Shown: positions 21,916 through 31,490, counted from the first letter of the stretch. The stretch is DNA of 64,000 bases from Sycon ciliatum (GCF_964019385.1 NC_088651.1:5029110-5093109); one strand, 5' to 3'. Program-made: numbers and translations. Notes: a model not told the origin generated them from the letters alone.

Positions 21916-24900
21916 ATGGCGAGCAGCGATCCCGCAGCACCTTCTGGTAATGGAGTGCCTGACGTCGCCACGCTCCTGCAGCTCCTGACAACTCAGGCAC
22001 AGGCGTCTGCACTGCGAGACCAGCAGTTTCAGACCCTGATGGAAAGGATGTCCAACCAGACCAGTACTAGTTCTACAACCCCACCCGCACCCAAGTCTGT
22101 GTCCGCAGAACGACCAGTATTGTTATCTACTGCCACAATGGCAGAATTTACCGCTTGGGAGGAGGCCTGGCGTGACTATGCGCAATGCCAATGTCTCGCC
22201 AGCCACGACCGCCATACACGTATGTCAGCGTTCCGCCAGGCCCTAGATGAGGACCTGCGCCGTTTCATCCGAGAAGGCATTATCGCCTTCCCGGAAGACG
22301 CTGACATTGCTGATGCCATCCCGGTCCTCCAGCAGTACATCCGGCGGCAGAGGAACCCGCTGCTCGACCGAATCGAATTTTACAAGAGACGGCAGCAGCG
22401 TGGGGAATCATTTGACTCCTTTTATACGGCCCTCCGTGAACTGTTTCACGCGTGTGACTTTTCTGGGTGTTCAGTATGTCATAAATGCAACCAGGCGATG
22501 TGCAACCCCTGCAAGGCAGGCCTGTTGAAATTCAACAACGACATACTACGTGACCGCATTGTGACAGGTGTATTTGAGGACGACGTGCGTCACAAGCTGC
22601 TGGCCCTCCAGAACTTGGATCTGGAGGCAACCGTGAAGCTCTGCCGTGCTGAGGAAGCAGCCTGCCAAACTTCCTCTGGCATTCCCTCCAGTGGTCACGT
22701 GCACGCAGCTAAGAAATCATCTTATAAACAGCAGAAGGCGAGCCGGCCCGCACCCGTGAAGTCTACACCAGACAAGCCCGCAGGTGACAAGTGTCCCGGC
22801 TGTGGTCGCAGTCCCCACACCAAAGGCACATGTCCTGCGAAGTCACGCAAATGTAACGGATGTCAACGCGTCGGACATTTCCAGTCCATGTGCCCGCACA
22901 AAGGCAAACCAACAGCATCCGGCAAAGTCGGCCAACTTAAGTTGCAACGTGCCTCTGTTCGACATGGTCTAGAACTCAGTGTCCACACGCAGCTCAACAC
23001 AGAACCGACCGCCGAAGCCATGACATGGATTCCAGACACCGGCAGCGATGTTGACGCCATTGGGCCAGCACATCTTTCCCAGCTAGGTGGCTTCCCTGAG
23101 AACCTTGCCGTCGATTCCGACACTGTTTCAGCAGCAAACGGCACCTCTCTGGTCAGCCTGGGAAAGATTTCTGCCACGCTCTCCATTGGCTCAGCCCAGC
23201 ACACCACGGTACTTCATGTGTATGAAGACCTCGATGAGGCGTTGCTGTCATGCCAATCTCTCCGTGCTCTTGGCATTCTCCCTGAGTCCTGGCCGCGGAT
23301 CTCCCGTGTGAAGTCCGAACCCAGTAGTGCAGACATTGCTGATGTTAAGGCTCAGCTGATGCAAGAGTTTGCTGATGTATTTGACGATTCCCAATTGAAA
23401 CCCATGGCTGGTCCTCCCATGGAGATAAAGCTTCAATCTGACGCCACACCAACTCGTGTTAATGGTGCCCGCGCAATCCCATTCGCATTCCGAGATCAGA
23501 TAAAATCTCAACTGGACGACATGGTGATCAATAGAATTATTGAGCCAGTCACTGAACCGTCAGACTGGTGCCACCCGATCGTCATCGCAGATAAGAAGTC
23601 TTCTAACGAGAAGCGCCTCACCGTTGATTTGCGTAAACTCAACGACCAAGTCTGCCGACCAACACACCCAGCTCGTACTCCGCGTGACGCCGTGACAGCT
23701 ATTGGTAAAGCCCGTTTCTTCACCACACTCGACGCTCGTCATGGGTACTGGCAAATACCCCTGTCCGACGACTCGAAGCCGCTCACGACATTCATCACGC
23801 CCTGGGGTCGGTATCGCTATTGCCGCAACCCTCAAGGTCTGTCCTCAGCAGGTGACGAATTCAACTGCCGCACAGACGCAGCATTTGACCACCTCGCTAA
23901 CTTCGTCAAAGTCGTTGATGACGGCCTAGTACATGACGTCGATTTTCAAGACCACGTCACCCACGTTCGTGACGTCCTTCACCGTGCCCGTGAGCATCAC
24001 ATTACGCTCAGCCCACACAAGTTTGTATTCGGTGCTAGTGAAGTACAGTTCTGCGGATTCTTTATCAACGCTGATGGTTATGCCGTTGATGGTAGCAAGA
24101 CATCTGCCATTCGCCAGTTCGAAGTGCCCTGCAACCGCACTGACCTCCGCTCGTTCTTCGGTTTGGTCAACCAATGCAGCGACTTCACACCGCGCATTGC
24201 TGAACTAAGTGAGCCGCTTCGCCCACTCCTGAAAACCAGCAATGAGTTCGCCTGGGATCAGCAGCACACCATAGCATTCGAAGCCGTCAAAGCCATCCTG
24301 ACTGAGTCACCAGTGTTAGCTTTCTTCCAGCCTGGCAAGCCTCTCCGTCTCGAGACTGATGCATCTGTGAAGAATGGCCTCGGATTTGCCCTATGGCAAC
24401 AGCATGTTGACCAGCAATGGCACCTCATCCAGCGTGGAAGTCGTTTCTTATCTGACGCTGAAACAAGGTACGCTGTAATCGAGCTCGAGTGCCTCGCAGT
24501 CGTCTGGGCAGTGCACAAGTGCCGCTTGTATCTATCTGGTGCACAGTTCTCACTAATCACCGACCATCGTCCGCTTGTACCGATTATCAACAGCTACACC
24601 CTTGACCAGATTGAGAACTCTCGTCTACTCCGATTGATCATGAAACTTCGTCCGTATCAAGTGAAAGCATCGTGGCGTAAGGGTTCAGAGCACGTATTCG
24701 CAGACGCCCTCTCACGACATCCTGTATCAATCCCGACTAGTGATGATGAACTTGGAGAAGATCCAGCACTGTCCTGCCGCAGTATCCGTATCTGTCTACT
24801 CCAAGGTGGTCCCCAGAGTCTCCAGTTCGCTAAGCTCCGTGCCGCAGCAGCATCTGACCCTGACTACCAGACGCTACTCGGGTATATCCAGAACGGATTT

Positions 24901-26133
24901 CCCTCAGCACAAAAGCAGCTGCCCGAGCCTCTTCGTGCGTATTGGAACGTGCGTGAACATTTGTCCACCGACCATGGCATAGTCCTGAAAGGTCTACGCA
25001 TAGTCGTCCCAGTCTCTCTGCGTGCGTCAATGCTGATCGACCTTCACGCAGCCCACCAAGGTCTGACCCGTACCAAACGACGTGCTCGTCAGACAGTGTA
25101 TTGGCCCGGAATGAACAGTGAGTTAGACACGCTAGTCCGCAGCTGTGATGCATGCCGTGAATTTCAGCCGTCTCAGTCTGCCGAACCGCCCATTTCTGAC
25201 CGCAAGCCCACTTTGCCATTCGAAAGTGTTAGTGCTGACCTTTTCAGTTGCCAAGGTTGCGAGTATTTGGTATTCGTCGACCGCTTAACCGGATGGCCAT
25301 GCATAGCCAAGCTTGGTCACTCAGCCACGTCAGCTGACGTCATTCGTCATTTCCGCAGGTGGTTCCCAGATGTAGGCGTACCACAGGTCATTTCAACGGA
25401 CGGCGGTCCTCAGTTTGCGTCTCACAGATTTGCTGAATTTTGCGAGCGCTGGGGAATCCGTCATATCAAGTCGTCCCCTCACTACCCACAGTCGAACGGA
25501 CATGCGGAAGCAGCCGTAAAGGCAATGAAGTACCTGGTGGAAAAGACTACCAATGACGGTAATCTAGACACCAATGCTTTCCAGCGCGGCCTTCTCGAAT
25601 GGCGCAATACTCCTGGCACTTCGGGAAAGAGTCCTGCCCAGTTACTGTATGGTCGCCCACTCTTCTCCTTCGTTCTCGCCCAATGGAGCCAGTTTGACTC
25701 CCACTGGCAAGACACCGCATCTGACATGGATGATGTCGATCGAGTAGACCAGCCTCCCAGTCAGCCTCACCGAGAGCTTCCTCACTTGTCTATCGGGACG
25801 CACGTTGACATTCAGCACTCGAAGACAAAACGGTGGTCTTCCCGCGGCGTTGTCGTGGCTATCGGTGACCACCGCGACTACTACGTCAAGCTACCGAGTG
25901 GACGCGTATATTGGCGCAACCGTCGCTACCTCCGCCCGTACTGTCCTCCTACTCCAGCTTCAACAGCCATGCCTGCATCGTCTCCCGTACCCGACGCTGC
26001 ACCACAAGCAGTCCCTGTGACTCAGTCGTCGCCACAGTCAACTGTTCAGGTACCACCTCGAACAAGCCAACGTCCCCGGCGACAGAATGTCCCCTTTAAC
26101 ATTATTTCAACGCGTGGACAATCGTACAATTAA
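21916..26133 (+). CDS. gag-pol: Gypsy-1 Gag-Pol polyprotein
   Basis: One frame of 1405 codons; the ATG at 21916 (MASSDPAAPSGNG) is preferred over the in-frame GTG at 21907. Approximate order by residue: capsid-like region 50-240; two zinc knuckles 290-330 (CPGCGRSPHTKGTC, CNGCQRVGHFQSMC); protease with DTGSD (about 373); RT with DARHGYWQIP (about 605) and VVDDGL (about 665); RNase H with ETDAS (about 812); integrase with an HHCC finger (AAHQGLTRTK ... CDACRE, 1040-1080) and a DD35E core (SADLF, STDGGPQF, HAEAA; about 1106-1197); then a chromodomain-free tail (RYLRPYCPP). Gag and Pol are fused without a frameshift. The RT motif is V-V-D-D rather than Y-V-D-D; the two aspartates are kept. No stop or frameshift. 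Confidence 0.95.
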   Translation: MASSDPAAPSGNGVPDVATLLQLLTTQAQASALRDQQFQTLMERMSNQTSTSSTTPPAPKSVSAERPVLLSTATMAEFTAWEEAWRDYAQCQCLASHDRHTRMSAFRQALDEDLRRFIREGIIAFPEDADIADAIPVLQQYIRRQRNPLLDRIEFYKRRQQRGESFDSFYTALRELFHACDFSGCSVCHKCNQAMCNPCKAGLLKFNNDILRDRIVTGVFEDDVRHKLLALQNLDLEATVKLCRAEEAACQTSSGIPSSGHVHAAKKSSYKQQKASRPAPVKSTPDKPAGDKCPGCGRSPHTKGTCPAKSRKCNGCQRVGHFQSMCPHKGKPTASGKVGQLKLQRASVRHGLELSVHTQLNTEPTAEAMTWIPDTGSDVDAIGPAHLSQLGGFPENLAVDSDTVSAANGTSLVSLGKISATLSIGSAQHTTVLHVYEDLDEALLSCQSLRALGILPESWPRISRVKSEPSSADIADVKAQLMQEFADVFDDSQLKPMAGPPMEIKLQSDATPTRVNGARAIPFAFRDQIKSQLDDMVINRIIEPVTEPSDWCHPIVIADKKSSNEKRLTVDLRKLNDQVCRPTHPARTPRDAVTAIGKARFFTTLDARHGYWQIPLSDDSKPLTTFITPWGRYRYCRNPQGLSSAGDEFNCRTDAAFDHLANFVKVVDDGLVHDVDFQDHVTHVRDVLHRAREHHITLSPHKFVFGASEVQFCGFFINADGYAVDGSKTSAIRQFEVPCNRTDLRSFFGLVNQCSDFTPRIAELSEPLRPLLKTSNEFAWDQQHTIAFEAVKAILTESPVLAFFQPGKPLRLETDASVKNGLGFALWQQHVDQQWHLIQRGSRFLSDAETRYAVIELECLAVVWAVHKCRLYLSGAQFSLITDHRPLVPIINSYTLDQIENSRLLRLIMKLRPYQVKASWRKGSEHVFADALSRHPVSIPTSDDELGEDPALSCRSIRICLLQGGPQSLQFAKLRAAAASDPDYQTLLGYIQNGFPSAQKQLPEPLRAYWNVREHLSTDHGIVLKGLRIVVPVSLRASMLIDLHAAHQGLTRTKRRARQTVYWPGMNSELDTLVRSCDACREFQPSQSAEPPISDRKPTLPFESVSADLFSCQGCEYLVFVDRLTGWPCIAKLGHSATSADVIRHFRRWFPDVGVPQVISTDGGPQFASHRFAEFCERWGIRHIKSSPHYPQSNGHAEAAVKAMKYLVEKTTNDGNLDTNAFQRGLLEWRNTPGTSGKSPAQLLYGRPLFSFVLAQWSQFDSHWQDTASDMDDVDRVDQPPSQPHRELPHLSIGTHVDIQHSKTKRWSSRGVVVAIGDHRDYYVKLPSGRVYWRNRRYLRPYCPPTPASTAMPASSPVPDAAPQAVPVTQSSPQSTVQVPPRTSQRPRRQNVPFNIISTRGQSYN

Positions 26134-26350
26134 CACTCGCTCTGTTCAGTTGTTGATGTCCATTGTACCTATTCAATTGTCATTCCCATTGTTTCGCAGT
26201 TGAAAACCTTCATGTATATAATTTTTGCAATTATCCCTTTTACAAGTCTGTTGGAAGTTGCTGCTGTTCGGCGACATGTCATTTGCTACGCACATGCAAT
26301 TTTCACATTATTTTTTGTTGATTAGATAAACACTTGTACGTTTTTATCTT

Positions 26351-26360
26351 AGGAGGGGCA
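26351..26360 (+). other. Gypsy-1 polypurine tract
   Basis: AGGAGGGGCA immediately precedes the 3' LTR, the usual plus-strand primer position. About 215 bp of AT-rich non-coding sequence separates it from the stop codon. Confidence 0.75.
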
Positions 26361-26565
26361 TGATGTATATGGCATACTTCCGTATATGGTGCAACTCCTG
26401 CACCCCGTATGCACCCGCCTAGAGCTCCTGCTTCCATATGCGCTCGTACACACTTTCCTTGGTGTTCGTACACACTTCCCTTTTGTGTTCGCACACTGCT
26501 TGGAATGTTGTTCTTCGTTTGTTGTCCTCCTTGCTAGTTGTGAATAAACTCTGTCTGACACCACA
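26361..26565 (+). repeat. Gypsy-1 3' LTR
   Basis: 205 bp, apparently identical to the 5' LTR, followed by the ATATC duplication and the rest of the host LINE. Confidence 0.95.
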
Positions 26566-26570
26566 ATATC

Positions 26571-26890
26571 CAGACAGAATTACGAATGATGATCTGTATT
26601 CCAGATGTAACTCGCAGCCACTGTCGGAGCTTGTTGCCAAGCGACGCCGTAGCCTCACTGGCCATGTGCTGAGGATGAGTGAGCAGTCACCCCCTTGCCT
26701 TGCGATGTAATGCTATTTTCAAGCGGGGTTATGTGGACCAAGGGGCCGTCCCGCGGCTACTCTCCCTACCACCATCATGAAGGACCTGGCAGGGCACGAC
26801 ATTCCTTTGAAGAATGCCAGCGACCTAGAAGGAGCACGAGCATTTGCTGCAGACAAGTCGAAATGGAGATCAGACATTGTTTATGGATGA
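26571..26890 (+). pseudogene. LINE reverse transcriptase C-terminus, after the Gypsy insertion
   Basis: Continuation of the frame broken at 21494: DRITNDDLYSRCNSQPLSEL and RRRSLTGHVLRMSEQSP are typical of the LINE C-terminus (SLTGHVLRM). Two frame changes follow (near 26695 and 26770) before a last stretch KDLAGHDIPLKNASDLEGAR ending at a stop near 26890. After it comes a short 3' UTR and an (ATT)n tail. Confidence 0.8.
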
Positions 26891-26996
26891 GTTTTTGGTT
26901 GACTGGAGACAGAAGCGGACTTGGCTTAATTTCAGTGTATTCTCATGCATTGTTCTTTGGCCTTTGTACGCGTGCTGTGGTATTATTATTATTATT

Positions 26997-27540
26997 AGAT
27001 GCCCAATGAGGCTGTTATAATTATACACATCTGCTATTGAAGGATCATACATAGGGCTTCTTGTCGATTTGAAATATTATTTTGGCAGCCATTATAGGCC
27101 ATCTCCCAAAGGTTCAGCGTTTGCTTTTGAATTTGGTATTCCTCTTGCATATTATTGTCTTGTAGTTGATCAAAACGCAAAGTCCACATCATGGCCATGG
27201 GCGGAGTACAACTCCAGGACGACTCTGACTCAAGCTGCTACCTGGGAATTCAGTCACTTCACGATATCGAAACTTCTAAGTTCGTATTGTTGTCCTTCAC
27301 CCGGACGTGGGACCAGTTGCTGGAGGTGACAGCGTTGTGAATATTTATTGCTTTCGCCATCTGTCGAGTAGAACTGTGTGATGACTCTGATTCAAGCTGC
27401 TACCTGGGGCTCTAGTTCAGGACCTTCGCTATCTAGGTCACGAAAGTCGATGCTTGCCATTCTGCCCCTTTTCTGGTGGGAGATCGTGGTGAAGGACGCG
27501 CGTAAAAAAACAGGTAACTGCACACTCTCATAACGGAAAA
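26997..27540. repeat. background blocks U1-V1
   Basis: U1 resumes (GATGCCCAATGAGGCTGTTA), then the CR1-derived stretch (27050-27165) and V1 (27180-27520), ending in ATAACGGAAAA (27530-27540), the left target duplication of the next insertion. Open frames do not persist between V1 copies. Confidence 0.75.
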
Positions 27541-27882
27541 AAAAATTAAAAAAAAAATTTCACGGTTTGCGTGAGACTCGGCCAAAGGCCCAGTTTTCCG
27601 CATCCGCAGGAACGCCACCACCCTCTTGGATCAAGGCGCAGATGCAGCTCCTAAACGGTGGGAGGTGAGTAGATCAGACCCACCACAAAGTGGTCAAAGA
27701 CCGAAATCCCATTCACTGCATCCATGTTTCCCTCGGGCCAGGCCACGAGTTCCCAATTAACTGTGGGTCGCAGCACGGCTGGAAAAAATCCTTCCGCTTC
27801 CAAGCAGGACTTGAACCTGGTACCCTCTGTTTCTCAATCATGGTCTTAGACCATCCCACTATGCCTGCCTGCATAGCGGTGC
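27541..27882 (-). mobile_element. tRNA-derived SINE
   Basis: Flanked by ATAACGGAAAA on the left and ATAACGGAAAA (27883-27893) on the right, inside a V1 copy. On the minus strand near its right end GCATAGTGGGATGGTCTAAG resembles an A-box, and CAGGTTCAAGTCCTG is a B-box with T-arm stem, as in a tRNA-derived head. The left end is A-rich on the plus strand, hence T-rich in the sense direction, which is unusual for a SINE tail. Single copy in this window. Confidence 0.65.
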
Positions 27883-27894
27883 ATAACGGAAAAA

Positions 27895-28326
27895 CCAAAC
27901 AATATTGCAAAAAAGTCTCTAATAGATCTTCATGTGCGTTCCAGGGATCGAACCTGCATACATGTAGATACCTTGTGATACGTACTCGGAGGTAGTACAT
28001 GTACAAGACACCCGATATTCAAACACGCCAACACAGCACTGTTACCTTTAAAGGCCGTACTTGAACGTGCATATTGGCTCTTCTTTCCACCTGGCTCACT
28101 GTGGAAATTAGTAACAAGCTTCGAAACCAAACAAAACATCGCCAGTGTGCTCGAGAAAGGATCGATAAAGCCGAAGACCCAAAACAATTGTTTGTAAAAG
28201 CAGCTCTACATATAAACATCATACGTGTTTATCCTATTAACCACTCCCACAAGCTGAACGGCTTAAACCGACTCGTGACTAGTGTAAAGGCTTCAAGACT
28301 TTCGCTATTCAGGATACGAAAGTAAG
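27895..28326. repeat. background U4 and truncated V2
   Basis: U4 (B-box about 27948) and the sequence leading into V2, which stops at GATACGAAAGTA, a few bases before the RT scrap would begin. The retrozyme-like array replaces it. Confidence 0.7.
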
Positions 28327-28459
28327 AGAGAGCGTGTGTGGGCAGGCGTGTGTTTACCGCCATATTGCCAGGTGTGTCTTTACCACCATATTTATCAACC
28401 ATAAGAACAGCTGCAGTGGTGTCTTCAATTTCATTCTCCCGAGTCAAGCTCCGTATGAA

Positions 28460-28528
28460 GACATCCAAGAAGAAGATTGCCTGATGAGTCCAGCGGGGAC
28501 GAAACGTACCTCGCAATCGAGCTATGTC
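28460..28528 (+). ncRNA. hammerhead ribozyme (type I), copy 1
   Basis: Core CTGATGA (28481-28487) and GAAA (28501-28504) are joined by helix II GTCC/GGAC with loop AGCGG. Helix I is GATTGC (28475-28480) with GCAATC (28513-28518), extended beyond an internal loop by GACAT/ATGTC. Predicted cleavage is after 28512. The triplet is CTC instead of GTC as in copy 2; this loses the second pair of the very short helix III. Confidence 0.8.
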
Positions 28529-28811
28529 GTTGCTGTGTCATCATCTGTGTGCCATGCGCTACTTGATGTACCAGCCTGCTATGCCGGATACCGCCAGCCA
28601 TGCATCGACCAGGCGCCAGGCGCGAACTGATGGTGGTGGTGGTGAGAAGGAGAGCTCTGTGCCAGAACTTTGCAGCCTAGAGAGCGTGTGTGGGCAGGCG
28701 TGTGTTTACCGCCATATTGCCAGGTGTGTCTTTACCACCATATTTATCAACCATAAGAACAGCTGCAGTGGTGTCTTCAATGTCATTCTCCCGAGTCAAG
28801 CTCCGTATGAA

Positions 28812-28880
28812 GACATCCAAGAAGAAGATTGCCTGATGAGTCCAGCGGGGACGAGACGTACGTCGCAATTGAGCTATGTC
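28812..28880 (+). ncRNA. hammerhead ribozyme (type I), copy 2
   Basis: Same layout 352 bp on: CTGATGA (28833-28839), helix II GTCC/GGAC, cleavage triplet GTC ending at 28864, then GCAATT pairing with GATTGC (one G-U). The core reads GAGA instead of GAAA, which should impair catalysis. The consensus of the two copies has every conserved position. Helix III with its loop is ACGTACGT, self-complementary, as in hammerheads that act as dimers. Confidence 0.75.
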
Positions 28881-29144
28881 GTTGCTGTGTCATCATCTGT
28901 GTGCCATGCGCTACTTGATGTACCAGCCTGCTATGCCGGATACCGCCAGCCATGCATCGACCAGGCGCCAGGCGCGAACTGATGGTGGCGGTGGTGAGAA
29001 GGAGAGCTCTGTGCCAGAACTTTGCAGCCTAGAGAGCGTGTGTGGGCAGGCGTGTGTTTACCGCCATATTGCCAGGTGTGTCTTTACCACCATATTTATC
29101 AACCATAAGAACAGCTGCAGTGGTGTCTTCAATTTCATGCTATT

Positions 29145-29814
29145 GAAGTAATAATAATAATACTATCTTTATTAGGGTGACCCAGAGGCTTGTCGCCTAT
29201 CAAGGGGTTCACCGCTTTGAAGGATGTACATGTACATGTACATATATGAGCTAAAGTGAAAGTAGTGAAAAGTTGTGCAGCGTGAATGCGTGGGGGAGCA
29301 CACAGGGGGGGGGGGGGGGTTATGTACATGGCGTAGTCATACCGGAGAGCGAAGCACTATGTTTGCAAGTGAGTTTGCGAAGCTCATTCTTGAAAACAAT
29401 AATGGATGGTTCTGCCGTTAGTCTCGGTGGGAGGCAGTTCCATAAGAGGGAGGTTTGGAAGAGAAACAACGATTTTGATGTGGTCTTTGCTTTAGGTAGA
29501 ATAATTTTGTTAGGGCGTCTCGCACTCTGCGTGATATTGAAATGGAATGAAGCTAGGCAACGTCGATACTTGAAAATATATTTGTGCATGGTAAATAAGC
29601 TCAGAAACTGCCTGCGGTAAAGAAGGGATTCAATGTTAGCTTTTTTATTAAGATCCTGTTTGGGTGTAATACATAGGGCTTCTTGTCGATTTGAAATATT
29701 ATTTTGGCAGCCATTATAGGCCATCTCCCAAAGGTTCAGCGTTTGCTTTTGAATTTGGTATTCCTCTTGCATATTAGTGTCTTGTACTTTCACAAAACTC
29801 GAAGTCCACATCAT
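29145..29814 (-). pseudogene. 3' end of a CR1-like LINE, second copy
   Basis: Minus-strand frame 29814-29320 ends in LLWNCLPPRLTAEPSIIVFK, with the canonical LWN that the 15-kb copy has lost. A G-run (29306-29320) interrupts the 3' region. The tail on the plus strand is AATAATAATACTATCTTTATT at the left end. Right neighbour V1 is joined exactly as at 15285, so LINE and V1 were duplicated together. Confidence 0.75.
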
Positions 29815-30390
29815 GGCAATCGGCGGAGTACAACTCCAGGACGACTCTGACTCAAGCTGCTACCTGGGAATTCAGTCACTTCACGATATCGCAACTTCTA
29901 AGTTCATATTGTTGTCCTTCACCCGGACGTGGGACCAGTTGCTGGAGGTGACAGCGTTGTGAATATTTACTAGCTCTCGCCATCTGTCGAGTAGAACTGT
30001 GTGATTACTCTGATTCAAGCTGCTACCTGGGGCTCTAGTTCAGGACCTTCGCTATCTAGGTCACGAAAGTCGATGCTTGCCATTCTGCCCCTTTCTGGTG
30101 GGAGATCGTGGTGAAGGACGCGCGTAAAAAAACAGGTAACTGCACACTCTGATTACGGAAAACCAAACATTATTGCAAAAAGAGTCTCTTCATGAATCAT
30201 CATGTGCGTTCCAGGAATCGAACCTGCATACATGTAGATACCTTGTGAAACGTACTCGGAGGTAGTACATGTACAAGACACCCGATATTCAAACACGCCA
30301 ACACAGCACTGTTACCTTTAAAGGCCGTACTTGAACGTGCACATTGGCTCTTCTTTCCACCTGTCTCACTGTGGAAAATAGTAACAAACA
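29815..30390. repeat. background V1-U4
   Basis: V1 (29815-30180), U4 (B-box about 30211) and the usual ACCTTTAAAGGCCGTACTTG stretch, ending where Penelope-type sequence begins. Confidence 0.75.
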
Positions 30391-30423
30391 AAATTGATGG
30401 GTAGGCTGCCCCCTTAAAGTAAT

Positions 30424-31139
30424 GTCAATTTATTCACCTGTGAGTGTGACCGCAGGTACATTGGCAGGACAACACAACGATTGGATGATCGCATAGAGCA
30501 GCACATCCCCAACAAACTCATTCGGACAGTTGCAGAAACAACAACACCGGTCAGGACAGGGAGAAGCCGAGCAGGCAAGGACATCACCGTCTCCGTCAAC
30601 TAAAGGAGAAGCAAATCAACACCGATCAAACCACCAGCAACTGTCACGACGCGAAGTGAACGGCTGCGTCTCCGCAACAACGCTTTTCCTTTAGCGGCTG
30701 ATACAGGATCGGCATGTGGAACAGTGTGTGACTCCTCGCCCGGCAGTTTCTTTGGTGCGTCCATGGAGCTATGAAGCCGAGACCTCTGGTCGGCGGAGCT
30801 TAATGGGCCCCACCACCACACTCCATCATTCACCCCAGTGTCTGGAGATATGTGGATTTTGTAGAAAAAAAAAAAAAAAAAAAAAAAAGTGAAGTCGCCA
30901 GCGGCACAACTGCGATGCACAATAGCTACCACCGGAATGGACCAACGGACAATGACGATAGTGAGAAGGACTCAGCGATACTCTGTCACCTAACATCGTC
31001 ACCAGCCTGCCTAAGTGCGGTCTGCAAACATGGCACCCAATCTAACTTCACTATTCAAGCTCGCGCGCGCAACAAATCTCACCTTGCTGTGCTGGAGGCA
31101 GTGTACATTGCCAAGCTGAAGCCTGAACTGCGCGTGTAA
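30424..31139 (+). pseudogene. Penelope-like GIY-YIG endonuclease, interrupted
   Basis: Frame 30424-30603 reads CECDRRYIGRTTQRLDDRIE, the N-terminal half of the GIY-YIG endonuclease of Penelope-like elements (YIG with the following Arg). After about 260 bp of unrelated sequence and a 24-base A-run (30866-30889), the C-terminal half resumes: AILCHLTSSPACL, FTIQARARNKSHLAVLEAVY and IAKLKPELRV with a stop at 31139. The gap with poly(A) looks like an inserted, 5'-truncated retrosequence, but no target duplication is clear. RT is absent. Confidence 0.7.
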
Positions 31140-31490
31140 AAGTAGGATGTGCAAAAGTTGTCACTGTTTTGACATTGTAGTACCGTGGTCCCCACTGTTG
31201 TCTGATACTGGTAATATTCATTGTCTCAGTGTGTACTTTGCGCCACTAGCGCTATCTTTTAAATTGCTATTTGGGCTATGCTCTGACCGCCAAATATGCT
31301 GTTGGAGCCACTAGCGCTATTTTTCAAGTGCTCTTTTTTGTCAATGCTCTGCCCGCCAAAAGTGCCGGTTAAAAGGACTTGCTTACTACCTTGTTATCCA
31401 CCATTGTTTTCGACCTGAAGAGTAATGGAATGAAAGGCCTAGTCGAAAAATTATATGCCTTCTGTGCTTCGTGTGCTCAAGTAAAATAAT
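31140..31490 (+). repeat. probable 3' end of the Penelope-like fragment
   Basis: Non-coding. It has two related segments, GCCACTAGCGCTATCTTTTA (about 31242) and GCCACTAGCGCTATTTTTCA (about 31306), each followed by a CTATGCTCTG or CAATGCTCTG and CCGCCAAA motif: a direct repeat about 64 bp apart. The background array starts again near 31490. Confidence 0.5.

Larger units (their letters stand above)
21495..26565 (+). mobile_element. Gypsy-1: complete Ty3/Gypsy LTR retrotransposon
   Basis: 5071 bp, flanked by ATATC on both sides (21490-21494, 26566-26570). The two 205-bp LTRs (TG...CA) look identical base for base, which means a recent insertion. A primer-binding site, one long gag-pol frame and a polypurine tract are all in place. 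The element lies inside the RT gene of a LINE: the interrupted codons read through correctly once the element and one duplication are disregarded. No env-like frame. Best candidate in the window for a currently mobile element. Confidence 0.95.
20011..26996 (+). mobile_element. 5'-truncated LINE with 12-bp TSD, split by Gypsy-1
   Basis: AGATGCCCAATG stands on both sides (19999-20010 and 26997-27008) and is a piece of block U1, so the insertion limits are exact. The 3' end is an (ATT)n tail (about 26980-26996). Without the nested Gypsy (21495-26565 plus its 5-bp duplication) the LINE is about 1.9 kb. It covers the RT and C-terminus only; the endonuclease is missing through 5' truncation. Confidence 0.9.
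28327..29139 (+). repeat. 352-bp tandem repeat, retrozyme-like
   Basis: Units start AGAGAGCGTGTG at 28327, 28679 and 29031: two full units and a partial third, period exactly 352, a few percent different. Each full unit contains a hammerhead ribozyme motif. Tandem 170-400 bp units with type I hammerheads are the hallmark of metazoan retrozymes, non-coding retroelements found as circular RNA. The short frames within show no domain. The array interrupts V2 on the left and abuts the (ATT)n tail of a CR1-like LINE on the right. No target duplication was identified. Confidence 0.75.

Noticed and set aside
28334..29151. Protein-coding gene in the 352-bp repeat
   Set aside because: Frames repeat with the unit, have no domain, and the unit is better explained by its ribozymes.
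30852..30900. Poly-Lys start of a frame leading into the GIY-YIG C-terminus
   Set aside because: The lysines come from a poly(A) run; the domain half starts after it.
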